From UBA10449 sp005883585 (GTDB taxonomy: Bacteria; Chloroflexota; Dormibacteria; Dormibacterales; Dormibacteraceae), in assembly GCA_005883585.1 (NCBI GenBank), contig VBFD01000109.1:39213-103212 (forward strand): DNA of 64,000 nucleotides, in the 5' to 3' direction. Positions within the stretch are counted from its first letter, which is position 1; every line of letters starts with the position of its first letter. This document shows positions 16,713-25,426 of the stretch, piece after piece. A program made the position numbers and the translations under genes. A model generated the notes under the pieces. The model had not been told where the DNA came from and ran no database searches. It was given only the letters and a program-made list of their open reading frames with translations.

Positions 16713-18469
16713 TCGGGGGACGGCACCCAGAACTCGACCCTGGTGCCGGCTCCCGGCTCGCTCGTGACCTCGCACCATCCACCTGCCAGCAGGGCGCGCT
16801 CCTGAAGAGCGAGGAGGCCAAGGTGTCCGGGCAGGTGGTCGCGATCGGCGACCACGAAACCGCGACCATTGTCGACGACCTGGCCCCGGATCCCGCCGTC
16901 GTCTTGACGCAGGGTGACCTGGACGCGGGTTGCCGCCGCGTGCTTCTCGACGTTGGTCAGCGCTTCCGACACCTGCCGGAAGACGATTGACTTGATCTCG
17001 ATCGGCTGGTCGTCGGGAACGTTGAAGTCGAGCTCGGCTTCGATCCCCGTGATACTGCGCATGATCGTGACTCGGTCTCTGATCGTGTCCTCAAATCCGC
17101 CCGGTACCTCAAGCGTGGGAGGCCGCACGTCGAACAAGACCTTGCGCAGGGCTTGTTCCGCCTGGTCGAGCAGCTCGCGAGCTGCTACCACCGGCGGCGC
17201 GAGCTGATCGCTTCGCTGCAGGTGCAGCTCGGCGCCGGTCAGCTTCTGCAAGGCGTCATCGTGCAGCTCGTTGGCGAAACGGCGGCGGGCCTCGTCGACT
17301 GCGGTCGTCATGTTCCTCAGGAGAAGCTGTCGCGCTTCGTCGACTCTCTGCAGCCGGTAGATGGTGCTGCTGAGGTCCGACTCCGCTCGCTTCAGCTGCC
17401 AAACCAGTCCTGCAGCCAGGCCGGCCATCTGGAGGACCCACGCATCCTCCATCGAGAAACCCTCGCGGTTGACGGCGTCATACGCGGCGACCAAGCCGAG
17501 CCGTTGGTCGCCGGCGCGCCACGGCACGCTGATCGCGCTCGAAACGCCGAGCACCTCGAGGACATGAGCGTGAGGCGAGTCACCGTCTTCGTTGGACGCC
17601 CTGAAGACCAGGTCTTGGTACACGACCTGGCTGGCGAGGTCGCTGCCGAAAGGCTCGGCGGGCGCTGGATACAGTCGGGCGATGAATGCTTCATCGATAC
17701 CATGGGCGCCGGGTATCGGGGTCAAGGTTCTGTTCTCGTTCACCTGCCAGAACAGCACCTTCGCGGCTCCGACCAGCGCAGCCACGCTCCTGGTGAGGTC
17801 GCGGTAGAAATCACTGAAGGCGGCTCCAGTCCGTGCGTGGTTGGAGACGGCGAGCAAGGCATCGAGGGCCAGCCCATGCGCCTTTTCGATCCGCAGGGCC
17901 GCCTGGGCGCGCGCCTCACCGAGGACCCGGTGCTGCTCGCTCCGATCGAGCTCGGCCCTCGTGTTGACCAAGGCTTCGACCAGCTCCTGCCTCCGCTGTT
18001 GCAAGAGATGCGTCTCCATGGCGGCTGCGACCTGGTTGACGAGGATGGCGATGCCCTGGCGCTGGACGACGGTGTAGACGCTGCCGCCGGCAACTCCCAT
18101 CATGCCGATGACCTTCCCGCTTGCCATCAAGGGCAGGCCGACGTAGTCGTTCAGGCCGTGATCCGGCACGAGTGGGGCCCTTCGCGCCGGCGTGGTGCTC
18201 TTGGCTGCGGCGGCGAACAGCTCGTCGATCTCCACGCGGGTCACGGAGGTCCCAGCCTCAGCGGCCCGGGAGAAGACCTCCTGACGTTTGCCGGCCTCGT
18301 CGACGAGGCCGATGAAAGCCACCGATGCCCCGGTCAAGTCGAGCGCGAGCCCCAGAGCCTTGTCTGCGAGCTCGGCGAGGTTCTGCGCGCCGGCCATGTC
18401 GGAGGACACCGTCTGAAATGCCTCGAGACGGTCCCAGACCGCGTCCTCTGAAATTCCTGTGGTCTCCAA
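16709..18469 (-). CDS. GAF-domain sensor histidine kinase (HisKA_3/NarX-DevS type)
   Basis: A 586-residue soluble kinase. There are two GAF domains (about 25-165 and 205-345), a coiled region, a HisKA_3 dimerisation/phosphoacceptor segment with FANELHDDALQKL (His in ELHDD) and a HATPase domain. The ATPase has SEALTNVEKHAAA (N box), VVDNGRGF (G1) and HLGLLALQERALL. No TM helix is seen, so the signal is probably cytoplasmic or diffusible, as for DevS-type gas or redox sensors. The GAF ligand is not predictable. It is translationally coupled to the downstream response regulator. Confidence 0.92.
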   Translation of the reverse strand: METTGISEDAVWDRLEAFQTVSSDMAGAQNLAELADKALGLALDLTGASVAFIGLVDEAGKRQEVFSRAAEAGTSVTRVEIDELFAAAAKSTTPARRAPLVPDHGLNDYVGLPLMASGKVIGMMGVAGGSVYTVVQRQGIAILVNQVAAAMETHLLQQRRQELVEALVNTRAELDRSEQHRVLGEARAQAALRIEKAHGLALDALLAVSNHARTGAAFSDFYRDLTRSVAALVGAAKVLFWQVNENRTLTPIPGAHGIDEAFIARLYPAPAEPFGSDLASQVVYQDLVFRASNEDGDSPHAHVLEVLGVSSAISVPWRAGDQRLGLVAAYDAVNREGFSMEDAWVLQMAGLAAGLVWQLKRAESDLSSTIYRLQRVDEARQLLLRNMTTAVDEARRRFANELHDDALQKLTGAELHLQRSDQLAPPVVAARELLDQAEQALRKVLFDVRPPTLEVPGGFEDTIRDRVTIMRSITGIEAELDFNVPDDQPIEIKSIVFRQVSEALTNVEKHAAATRVQVTLRQDDGGIRGQVVDNGRGFVVADRDHLPGHLGLLALQERALLAGGWCEVTSEPGAGTRVEFWVPSPE

Positions 18470-18593
18470 TGTCAGGAGCCTACACTCACCCCGCGCCGAT
18501 TTTACTGACAGGGCTCACATTCGTGATGAGTTCGTCCGGTACTCGCGATGGGCACCGCGTTTCTGCAAGCAAAGGCCCTCGCTGGTTGCTTCA

Positions 18594-18908
18594 GTGAGGC
18601 CTCATGACGCGGAGCGAGATGCGCAAGGGCAGCCGGAGTTGAGTCAGGGACCTTTCGAGTTTGCGGGTGGCAATGTCTTTGAGCTCGCCCGCTTGAACCG
18701 AGCCATAGCGCAGCTCGCGAGACCGGCCCTCAGCGACGAGTGGCTGGCGCCTTTATCCCCCGCCGAACTCTTCGACCTCGGCGTGTTTGTGGGAAGTGCC
18801 GCGTCTCAAAGGAAGGAGCTCATCCAGCGGCTGTGGAGCCGCAAGCGACAGCTGATGCGCCATGTCGATCCGTCCGGAGGTTGGAGCCCACAGCAACCAG
18901 TAGCTTGA
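18594..18908 (+). CDS. Hypothetical small helical protein
   Basis: A frame of about 104 residues read from a GTG at 18594; it is open upstream to 18459, but that part is antisense to the kinase start. The C-terminal two thirds look coding (FELARLNRAIAQLARPALSDEW, then LSPAELFDLGVFVGSAAS). No SD and no known family are seen. It lies upstream of mscL in the same direction. If it is not a gene, 18470-18981 holds only regulatory sequence. Confidence 0.4.
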   Translation: MRPHDAERDAQGQPELSQGPFEFAGGNVFELARLNRAIAQLARPALSDEWLAPLSPAELFDLGVFVGSAASQRKELIQRLWSRKRQLMRHVDPSGGWSPQQPVA

Positions 18909-18981
18909 GAAGAGTGGTGAAGGTTAAATGAGAGCAGCGCTGAACGTTAGGGAACCGGTGAAAGTGAAAGGAGAGGGCGGC

Positions 18982-19380
18982 ATGGCGAGCGGTTTCAAGA
19001 CTTTTTTGCTCCGAGGCAACCTCGTCGACATGGCGGTCGGCATAGTCATCGGCATCGCCTTTGGCACTGTCGTCGTAGCGTTCGTCAAAGACCTGATCAC
19101 CCCGATCATCGCCGCGCTGTTCGGCAAGCCGGACTTCTCAGGGCTCTACTTCACCCTCAATCACAGCAAGTTCCTGATCGGCGACTTCATCAACGTGCTG
19201 ATCGCGTTCGTCATCATCGCGGCGGTCCTCTACTTCTTCGTCGTGTCTCCGTACGCAAAGTTCAAGGCTCGGTACGAGCCGGCGCCGGTTCCGGAGCCGG
19301 AGATGATGCAGTGCCCGCGGTGCCTGAGCAACATCCCGGCGCACGCCACCCGTTGCCTGTTCTGCACCACCGACCTCTAA
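18982..19380 (+). CDS. mscL: Large-conductance mechanosensitive channel with C-terminal zinc ribbon
   Basis: A 132-residue MscL. The N-terminal amphipathic helix and TM1 are typical (FKTFLLRGNLVDMAVGIVIG, AFGTVVVAFVKDLITP) and TM2 is at about 67-88. It is an osmotic safety valve in the plasma membrane. In place of the usual C-terminal helical bundle there is a Pro/Glu linker and a four-Cys knuckle (CPRC...CLFC), as in zinc ribbons. The ATG at 18982 is chosen from an AAAGGAGAGG SD; the frame is open 18 codons further upstream. Confidence 0.9.
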   Translation: MASGFKTFLLRGNLVDMAVGIVIGIAFGTVVVAFVKDLITPIIAALFGKPDFSGLYFTLNHSKFLIGDFINVLIAFVIIAAVLYFFVVSPYAKFKARYEPAPVPEPEMMQCPRCLSNIPAHATRCLFCTTDL

Positions 19381-19424
19381 CCGCCTCCAATACTCGGAAG
19401 GCTCGAGGCGTTTCGTAAGTAAGA

Positions 19425-19595
19425 ATGGGGGCGAGGATACCGAGGCTGGCCAACGATGTCGTCAACGCCCGGCCAGTCGTCCGGCCGATTGTTGTGCTGG
19501 CCGCCAGGTTCCTCGGCCCTGGCCCCCTCCGCCTGAAGCTGGTCAAGCTGGCTCACGAGCTCGACGATCGTGAGACCCCAAGCGCCGCGGCTTAG
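19425..19595 (+). CDS. Possible 56-residue small protein
   Basis: A short frame between mscL and the next small gene. It encodes a basic, moderately hydrophobic peptide (RPIVVLAARFLG in the middle). No convincing SD and no family are seen. The opposite strand also has open frames of doubtful composition. Apart from this, 19381-19662 shows nothing. Confidence 0.25.
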   Translation: MGARIPRLANDVVNARPVVRPIVVLAARFLGPGPLRLKLVKLAHELDDRETPSAAA

Positions 19596-19662
19596 GTAGC
19601 AGCAGACCCACTTCGGGGCTGGGGGATGGGTACTCCGTTTGCAGGAGGCGTTTCCCCTACAG

Positions 19663-19890
19663 ATGAATGACTTTGACCGGTTCCTGGAGTTGGGGTTGGC
19701 ACAGATGCTGGACGAGGTGGTGAAGGCACCCGCGCCCCCGCGGGCCTCGCCGCCCGGTCGGCACCCGGTGTTGAGGCTCTTCACCGCTCCGGGATCGTTG
19801 ATCGGCCCCGTCGCCAGCGTCGTGGTGCTCGTGGACGCACCGGTCGAGCGACGGTCGGAACCGCGCCCAGCACCTGCGATCGTTTCCTAA
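19663..19890 (+). CDS. Small protein resembling the sigma-partner protein at 62996-63514
   Basis: A 75-residue frame starting at ATG 19663; a TTG at 19639 is an alternative. The N-terminus, NDFDRFLELGLAQMLDEVV followed by KAPAPPR, matches in spacing the start of the protein at 62996, VDFERELERELHRILDPIA followed by AAPIPLR. Both continue into a hydrophobic stretch, and both genes end just before a very similar hairpin. It may be a shortened paralogue of a sigma-associated membrane protein. No sigma gene lies next to this copy. Confidence 0.5.
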   Translation: MNDFDRFLELGLAQMLDEVVKAPAPPRASPPGRHPVLRLFTAPGSLIGPVASVVVLVDAPVERRSEPRPAPAIVS

Positions 19891-19912
19891 GCAACCCCTT
19901 CCTTCCTCTCGC

Positions 19913-19937
19913 GGGGCCGAGCCCTAGGTTCGGCCCC
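19913..19937 (+). terminator. Hairpin terminator after the small protein gene
   Basis: An 11-bp stem (GGGGCCGAGCC/GGTTCGGCCCC, one G-T pair) with a 3-nt loop, followed by CCATTGTTTG. The preceding CCTTCCTCTCG word is shared with the hairpin at 63550. The weak T-tract makes it a probable, not certain, factor-independent terminator. Confidence 0.6.
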
Positions 19938-19961
19938 CATTGTTTGCCTCAAACTTGAGTC

Positions 19962-21083
19962 GTGAGCGCCACCACGATTGGTATCAGCTTCAAGGTCCAG
20001 CCGGCGGCGCGGCGCCTGCCGGCGGCCGAGCGCGCGCACATCCTCGCCAACCCGGGATTCGGAAAAGTGTTCAGCGAGCATATGGCTGTCGCCAGATGGG
20101 ACCGCGCCCGCGGTTGGCATGACGCTGAGGTCCGTCCCTACGGACCGCTGTCGATGGATCCGGGAACCTCAGTCCTGCATTACGCGCAGGCGGTTTTCGA
20201 AGGCCTCAAGGCCTACCGGCAGCAGGACGGCCGGATCGCGGTCTTCCGCCCCGAAGCCAATGCAAGGCGATTCCAACGATCAGCTCGCAGGCTGGCGTTG
20301 CCCGAGCTCCCTGAAGCGGCCTTCGTCGAGGCCATCGACCTCGTCGTGGGTCTGGACGCCGACTGGGTGCCAGTCGAGGTCGAGCACAGCCTCTACCTCC
20401 GGCCGTTCATGTACGCGAGCGAGGTCAACCTCTCCGTGCATCCGTCGGATGAGGTCACGTTCGTGCTCATCGCCTCGCCCTCCGCTTCGTACTTTCCCTC
20501 CGGCGTCAAGCCGGTCACCGTATGGCTGTCGGAGGACTTCATCCGGGCCGCGCCGGGCGGAACCGGCGAGGCCAAGACAGGCGGCAACTATGCAGGCAGC
20601 CTGCTGGCGCAGGCGCAGGCGGCCCAGCAGGGCTGCGACCAGGTCGTCTGGCTCGATGCGATCGAGCACCACTGGGTTGAGGAGATGGGTGGCATGAACC
20701 TCTTCTTCGTCTTCGGCAGCGGAGCCAGGGCGAGACTGCTGACCCCGAACCTCACCGGCACCCTGCTGCCAGGCGTCACTCGAGACGCCTTGCTGTCGCT
20801 CGGCAAAGACCTCGGTTATGAGGTCGAGGAAGGTCGCATCAGCGTCGAACAGTGGCAAGCGGGCTGTGCCGACGGCTCCCTCACCGAAGTCTTCGCGTGC
20901 GGCACCGCCGCGGTCATCACGCCGGTCGGCGCGGTGAAGTCGGCGCGCGGGTCGTGGCCGGTTGGCAATGGGGAGCCAGGCGCGATCTCGATGCGGTTAC
21001 GCCAGGCGCTTGTCGACATCCAGCGTGGCGCGGCGCCCGACGTGCATCGCTGGATGCACCCGGTCCCGGTTAGGAACCTCTAG
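19962..21083 (+). CDS. ilvE: Branched-chain-amino-acid aminotransferase
   Basis: A 373-residue class IV PLP aminotransferase of the larger (type II) IlvE group. Diagnostic blocks are HYAQAVFEGLKAYR, the arginine-containing LYLRPFMYASE, EAKTGGNYAGSLLAQ with the PLP Lys at 205, and EEMGGMNLFFV. FACGTAAVITPVG also fits. It interconverts Leu/Ile/Val and their 2-oxo acids with glutamate/2-oxoglutarate in the cytoplasm. The GTG at 19962 is the start; no strong SD is seen. It stands alone after a terminator and converges on the next gene with a 4-nt overlap. Confidence 0.93.
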   Translation: MSATTIGISFKVQPAARRLPAAERAHILANPGFGKVFSEHMAVARWDRARGWHDAEVRPYGPLSMDPGTSVLHYAQAVFEGLKAYRQQDGRIAVFRPEANARRFQRSARRLALPELPEAAFVEAIDLVVGLDADWVPVEVEHSLYLRPFMYASEVNLSVHPSDEVTFVLIASPSASYFPSGVKPVTVWLSEDFIRAAPGGTGEAKTGGNYAGSLLAQAQAAQQGCDQVVWLDAIEHHWVEEMGGMNLFFVFGSGARARLLTPNLTGTLLPGVTRDALLSLGKDLGYEVEEGRISVEQWQAGCADGSLTEVFACGTAAVITPVGAVKSARGSWPVGNGEPGAISMRLRQALVDIQRGAAPDVHRWMHPVPVRNL

Positions 21084-21487
21084 AGCGCCCTCATCCGGTT
21101 GTTCTTCGGATTGTGCTCGACCTCGGCCAGGCCGAGCGTCTCGAGCAGTGGCGGCATGTACATCCCGAAACGTCCCCGATAGCCCTTCCTCAATCCGTAC
21201 CACCCACCGACGGGGTTCTTGGATGAGCGGCCCCAGGCCTCGACAGTCCCCTCGGCGGCGGGCTTCTGCTCGTCCGCGCTCCCAAGGAGCACCCAGCCGC
21301 CGTTTGCCTTGAGCATCTTGTGGAGGTCTTCGATCGCGCGCGCTTGATAACGCAGCTCGGTCTGGCCGACAGTGCACACGAGCGCGGGCGGACTGACTGA
21401 TTCGTCCTTGTACATCTGGTACTCGGACGACCCGCTGGGGGTCGTCAGCTGCCAGGGCGACTGCTTGGTGCCGCTACCCTTTGCCAT
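21080..21487 (-). CDS. Conserved hypothetical protein (DUF6855-like)
   Basis: A 135-residue soluble protein with features such as SPWQLTTPSGSSEYQMY, GGWVLLGSADEQKPA, NPVGGWYGLRKG and LGLAEVEHNPKNNRM. I recall similar actinobacterial proteins filed as DUF6855, but that identification is from memory and uncertain. The ATG at 21487 lies inside the end of the S53 peptidase gene (14-nt overlap), so it is probably translated from the same transcript. The function is unknown. Confidence 0.65.
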   Translation of the reverse strand: MAKGSGTKQSPWQLTTPSGSSEYQMYKDESVSPPALVCTVGQTELRYQARAIEDLHKMLKANGGWVLLGSADEQKPAAEGTVEAWGRSSKNPVGGWYGLRKGYRGRFGMYMPPLLETLGLAEVEHNPKNNRMRAL

Positions 21488-22796
21488 CGATCAGGAGCGG
21501 GATCAGGTTCGCGACATTGGGCGAACCCAGGCCGGTCACGGCATCCCAGCCAGGTTTGGCGTCGTATCCCGCGATGCCCATGAAGGTGTTGTTGCCCGCG
21601 GTGACGTCGTTGAAGGCGGTGCTGTAGGCGTCGCTCTTGCCGATGTGATAGAGCGTCTTGTTGATCGATCCCAGGCGGTGACCCGCGGCCTGGTCGGCAA
21701 GGGCCACGATTGCCGCCCACTGCGGGGTGCCGGCGCTCGTTCCGGCGGCAAATGCGCCTCGTCCGTTGTAAATCACCAGGAAAGGCTTGCCAGGATCAGC
21801 GTTATAGGCTACATCGGGCACCCCCCGAGCTTTGTTGTTGTCCTTTTGGAGAGGGGCCTGATAGCTGGGGCGGCGATATAGGGTGCTGAAGCCGCCGCCG
21901 CTTGCGCCCGCGATAGCAGGGGGCGCTGGCGTATTCCAGGCCGTTTCTGACATATACGCTCCTTCTTTGCCCGCCACCAGGCGAGTGCCACCCACTGCCG
22001 TGACCCCAGGATCGGACGCGGGGGTAGAAGCGCTGAACACCAGGGTCTTACTACCATCGCAAGCCTGTCTTGCGGCCCCCTTGTCACCGGACGACGCAAA
22101 CACTGTGATTCCCATCTCGGCGGCCTTCTCAAAGACCGCGTGCTGCTGTTCGAGCACCGCCTGGCTGGCGCACATCTCCGCCTCACCGAAGCTCTGGGTG
22201 ATGACGTCGCCAAGATTGTTGTCGACCGCAAACTGCGTCGCGGCCACCAGGTCGGTGTCCTTTTCGCTGCTGGCTTCGACCAATACGATCGCCGCCTCCG
22301 GTGCCGCGACGTGGGCCAACTCGACGTCGATCGTTATCTCCTTCGAAAAAGAGAGCTGAGGCTTATTAGGGTCGGGGTCCCAGGGTGGGATACCGACCAT
22401 GGGGTGCTTGGTCAGGTGGATCGGCGGAAGCCCAAACAGAGTGTCAAATGTCGCGACATCTGTATCGAGCGTCGGACTCTGGAAGGCGTCGATGATGACG
22501 ATGGTTCGGCCGGCCCCATTGATGCCTTGCTCCAGCATGGCCTGAATGCCGTACGCGGCGCGGATAGTCTGAGGCGTAAAGCAGCCGAGTGGGATCGATT
22601 TCAGACAGGGGGGCAAGGTGATGGTCCCGTCGGCCTCAGAGTCCGCGTAGAAGTCGACCTGGGACTCGGCGTCGACCGCCGGCACCATCGCATGGCCGAA
22701 GCTCGCGGCTGGTACAGACCCAGCGACGAGGAGAGGCGCGGATAGCGCCAAAACAGCCGCGCGCGCACAGAGGGTGCGTACCCTCGCAAACGACAT
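21474..22796 (-). CDS. S53 family (sedolisin-type) serine peptidase without prodomain
   Basis: 440 residues with a signal peptide (hydrophobic RAAVLALSAPLLVAG). The peptidase core has the Glu-x3-Asp pair in SKEITIDVELAH, the oxyanion Asp in SSGDKGA and the nucleophile Ser in AAGTSAGTPQW. A C-terminal Ca-site-like stretch (FNDVTAGNNTF and following Gly-rich segment) is present. Sedolisins are acid-active endopeptidases outside the cell. The usual N-terminal activation propeptide of about 180 residues is absent: only about 70 residues lie between the signal peptide and the core. The ATG at 22796 is chosen from an AGGAGAGGGG SD. It differs from the propeptide-bearing sedolisin at 41229-42881. 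Confidence 0.88.
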   Translation of the reverse strand: MSFARVRTLCARAAVLALSAPLLVAGSVPAASFGHAMVPAVDAESQVDFYADSEADGTITLPPCLKSIPLGCFTPQTIRAAYGIQAMLEQGINGAGRTIVIIDAFQSPTLDTDVATFDTLFGLPPIHLTKHPMVGIPPWDPDPNKPQLSFSKEITIDVELAHVAAPEAAIVLVEASSEKDTDLVAATQFAVDNNLGDVITQSFGEAEMCASQAVLEQQHAVFEKAAEMGITVFASSGDKGAARQACDGSKTLVFSASTPASDPGVTAVGGTRLVAGKEGAYMSETAWNTPAPPAIAGASGGGFSTLYRRPSYQAPLQKDNNKARGVPDVAYNADPGKPFLVIYNGRGAFAAGTSAGTPQWAAIVALADQAAGHRLGSINKTLYHIGKSDAYSTAFNDVTAGNNTFMGIAGYDAKPGWDAVTGLGSPNVANLIPLLIDGKG

Positions 22797-22969
22797 GAAA
22801 TCCCCTCTCCTTTCCTCACGATGCCCGGTGACCGGGCTCGATCGTGGCCGAAATTCTAAGACCAACTTTGACCCCCATCACAGATTAAGAGATGATTTTT
22901 TCAGTCGCGGGCTGGCAAGTCTGGCGGTCGGGTGTTAAGTCAGAATCGCATTGTTCAGGAGGCCGGGCG

Positions 22970-24202
22970 GTGACCGCGAAACGAGTAGTGATCGTTGGAG
23001 GTGGGGGCGCCGGGGACGCAGCGGCGTTCGCGCTGCGGAAAAGGGGCTTCGACGGCGACGTGGTGATCCTCAGCGCCGACGGCGACAGGCCCTACGACCG
23101 GCCGTATCTGTCCAAGGAGTTTCTCAGGGGCGAGGTCGAGCTGAACAAGGTGTACCTGCACGAGGAGGCCGAATACGCCGATGAGCGGATCGAGCTTCGG
23201 CTTCAGCAGCGTGTGGTGGGGGCTTCACGGCCCGAGCGCACCCTCGCGCTGCAGAGCGGGGACGAGGTCAAGTTCGACACGCTCGTCGTGGCGACAGGAG
23301 GCACCCCCCGGCGAATATCCGATGCACCCGATTCCTACAACGTCATGACCCTGCGGTCGCTGCGCAACAGTCAGGCGTTGCGCGAGGCGCTCAAGCGGGG
23401 CTCCAGGCTCCTGCTGGTCGGGGCGGGGTTCATCGGCGCCGAAGTCGGTGCGTCGGCAAGGCATCTAGGCAAGGAGGTGCTGATGGTGGAGTCGGCGCCG
23501 GTGCCGCTCGCCCGGGCGCTCGGCACCGAGGTGGGAGAGCTCTACGCCTCCATCCATCGCTCCCATGGTGTCGACGTGCGCACGAGCACCACGGTCAAGG
23601 ACTGGCACACGTACGGCGGCCGGGTGACCGGGGTGACCCTGTCCGACGGAAAGCGCGAAGACGTGGATCTGGTCCTGATCGCGATCGGCATCGATCCCAA
23701 CCTCGACGTGCCCAGGGCGCTGGCGCTGTCGATCGAAGGCACCGGGGTGCGCGTGGACGAAGGCCTACGGGCCGCCGATGACGTGTACTGCGCGGGTGAC
23801 ATCGCGCTGCACCAGCACCCTGTGCTCGGTGAGGCGATTCGCGTGGAGCACTGGGAGGTCGCCAAGCACCACGGTCGTGGCATCGCGGTATCGATCGCTT
23901 CCGGCTTCGCACCGGTGACGAGACTCCCCTACTTCTGGTCCGACCAGTACGACGTCAGCCTCGAGTATCGCGGCCACGCCTCCGGCGGTGATCAAGCCGT
24001 CTGGCGGGGCGACAAGGAAAAGCTGACCTTCTCCGTCTTCTACCTTCGCGGAGGGCTGATTCGGGCCGTGCTCTCGCTGAACGACACGAAGACCAACGAG
24101 GTCGGGGGCAAGCTGATCGAAGCCGGTAAGCGGATCGACGAAAAGACGCTCGCCGACCCGGCGGTCGACCTGTCGGAGCTGATGCCCACGCCTGCTACCT
24201 GA
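22970..24202 (+). CDS. FAD-dependent NAD(P)H:ferredoxin/rubredoxin reductase-like oxidoreductase
   Basis: A 410-residue two-dinucleotide-binding-domain flavoprotein. It has an N-terminal FAD motif (VVIVGGGGAGDAAAFALR), RPYDRPYLSKEFL, a second GAGFIGAEVGASARHLG nucleotide site (NADH side) and YCAGDIALHQHP near the end. A C-terminal reductase domain follows. This order is that of oxygenase-coupled ferredoxin reductases (BphA4/AIFM3 type). The electron acceptor is unknown and no ferredoxin gene is adjacent. The GTG at 22970 follows an AGGAGG SD at 8 nt. Divergent from the S53 gene; the 173-bp spacer presumably carries both promoters. Confidence 0.88.
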   Translation: MTAKRVVIVGGGGAGDAAAFALRKRGFDGDVVILSADGDRPYDRPYLSKEFLRGEVELNKVYLHEEAEYADERIELRLQQRVVGASRPERTLALQSGDEVKFDTLVVATGGTPRRISDAPDSYNVMTLRSLRNSQALREALKRGSRLLLVGAGFIGAEVGASARHLGKEVLMVESAPVPLARALGTEVGELYASIHRSHGVDVRTSTTVKDWHTYGGRVTGVTLSDGKREDVDLVLIAIGIDPNLDVPRALALSIEGTGVRVDEGLRAADDVYCAGDIALHQHPVLGEAIRVEHWEVAKHHGRGIAVSIASGFAPVTRLPYFWSDQYDVSLEYRGHASGGDQAVWRGDKEKLTFSVFYLRGGLIRAVLSLNDTKTNEVGGKLIEAGKRIDEKTLADPAVDLSELMPTPAT

Positions 24203-24208
24203 GCAGCA

Positions 24209-24634
24209 CTACTCCTGGAGCAGCCACGGGAGGGCTTCCGCCATTGGGCGGAGCAACGTCTGCTGCTGCTGTTTGGGCAACAGCCCGTCCGCGAGAAGGC
24301 CCAATGCCGCCGCGAACGCCGCGTTCTCGGCTTTGTGGCCCATCTCGCCATGCTCTGCCCGCCAGGAGATGAGCGCGGAGCCGGATTCGGTCATGCCGAA
24401 GAGCGTGCGCCGGACCTCGTCCCAGGCCGGACCGCGGTCCGCAGCCTCGATAGCCTGCAGGGCTGCCTTCTCAGCCTGGCGGAACTCGGGCAGCCCGTGC
24501 TCACCGACGTGCGTGTCCCAACCCTGCGCGACGCGCTCCACGCCTGACGGCGAGAGTATGCGCACGTCATCCATGAGTCGCGCGATCGTGCGCTGGTGCT
24601 CGGGGAAGCCGTAACCCTCCTGGTCGACGCCCAT
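24209..24634 (-). CDS. Hypothetical helical protein
   Basis: A 141-residue predominantly alpha-helical soluble protein (FPEHQRTIARLMDDVRIL, KAENAAFAAALGLLADGLLP). No motif or family is recognised. The ATG at 24634 is preferred over a TTG at 24643. It lies 30 nt after the methyltransferase stop, in the same direction, as the likely last gene of the seven-gene operon starting at 32526. Confidence 0.55.
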   Translation of the reverse strand: MGVDQEGYGFPEHQRTIARLMDDVRILSPSGVERVAQGWDTHVGEHGLPEFRQAEKAALQAIEAADRGPAWDEVRRTLFGMTESGSALISWRAEHGEMGHKAENAAFAAALGLLADGLLPKQQQQTLLRPMAEALPWLLQE

Positions 24635-24664
24635 GGCCGTCAAGGGTAACGCGGAAACTGCGCT

Positions 24665-25426
24665 TCAGGCTTGACCCCGATCCAGCCTCGCCATCAAGAA
24701 GGACGGGCCTAGCCGCCAGCGCTCCCACCATCGGACGCCGCTCCCCCCAACGTCCAGACGCATGACCGCAAAGCCCGTATCCGCCAGCGCGGCGCGCAGC
24801 GACCTGACGTCGATGGGGTGGTAGTGCTCGGCGAGCTCCGCGAATCCGGCGTTGGCGTAATACCTGGCCGACCGCGCCTTGGCCTGCGCCTGTGCACGGC
24901 GGTCGGGATACATCGGGCTGTCCACCGCGACGAGCACGCCGCCGGGCCGGAGCACGCGAGCTGATTCGCGGATCGACTCCTCGACGGGGGCGTAGTGGAG
25001 CGATGCGGCATAAAGCGTGGCATCGACCGAGGCGTCACGGACGGGCAAACGCCGCATATCGCCTCGCACTCGCAGTTGGCCAGGCCGGTCCTCTGCGTCG
25101 AGCAGGTCGATCGCGATGACGTCGGCGTCACGCAGGTATCGGGCAGCCCAGCCACCCCCTGCACCGATGTCGAGCAAGACCGGCCGCCCACGTCCTGCCC
25201 ATTCGCGCCTGAGCGCGGCCGCGGCTCTAGAAACCGACTGCAGCCGGCGGGCCCAGAGGTGCGGGTCACCGCCATCTGGATCCTCCCTGCCGCTGGGGCC
25301 GATCCATCCCTCACGCCGGCGAAGCGCGGTGTACTGAGCGGCGAACCGGTCAGCGGAGATAGGCGGGCACCCAGCTGAATCGCGCCAGCGCGATGGGGCC
25401 CGCCCCAGAGGCGATGACCTGTGCAT
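24665..25426 (-). CDS. SAM-dependent methyltransferase (class I)
   Basis: A Rossmann-fold methyltransferase with motif I VLLDIGAGGGWAARYL, an acidic strand 2 end (VIAIDLLDAED), GDMRRLPVRDAS before strand 4, LHYAPVEESIRESARVLRPGGVL and a C-terminal part typical of UbiE/Methyltransf_11-like enzymes. The substrate is unknown. The first canonical in-frame start before the domain is ATG 25426, 77 nt inside the doxX-like gene. The segment from about ISADRF (near 25353) looks like the natural N-terminus, so the real start could be a rare codon near the doxX stop. The context suggests it modifies a product of the upstream glycosyltransferase/radical SAM genes. Confidence 0.8.
   Translation of the reverse strand: MHRSSPLGRAPSRWRDSAGCPPISADRFAAQYTALRRREGWIGPSGREDPDGGDPHLWARRLQSVSRAAAALRREWAGRGRPVLLDIGAGGGWAARYLRDADVIAIDLLDAEDRPGQLRVRGDMRRLPVRDASVDATLYAASLHYAPVEESIRESARVLRPGGVLVAVDSPMYPDRRAQAQAKARSARYYANAGFAELAEHYHPIDVRSLRAALADTGFAVMRLDVGGSGVRWWERWRLGPSFLMARLDRGQA

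Noticed and set aside
19377..19784. 135-residue minus-strand frame
   Set aside because: Composition is not protein-like and it overlaps the more convincing plus-strand small protein at 19663.
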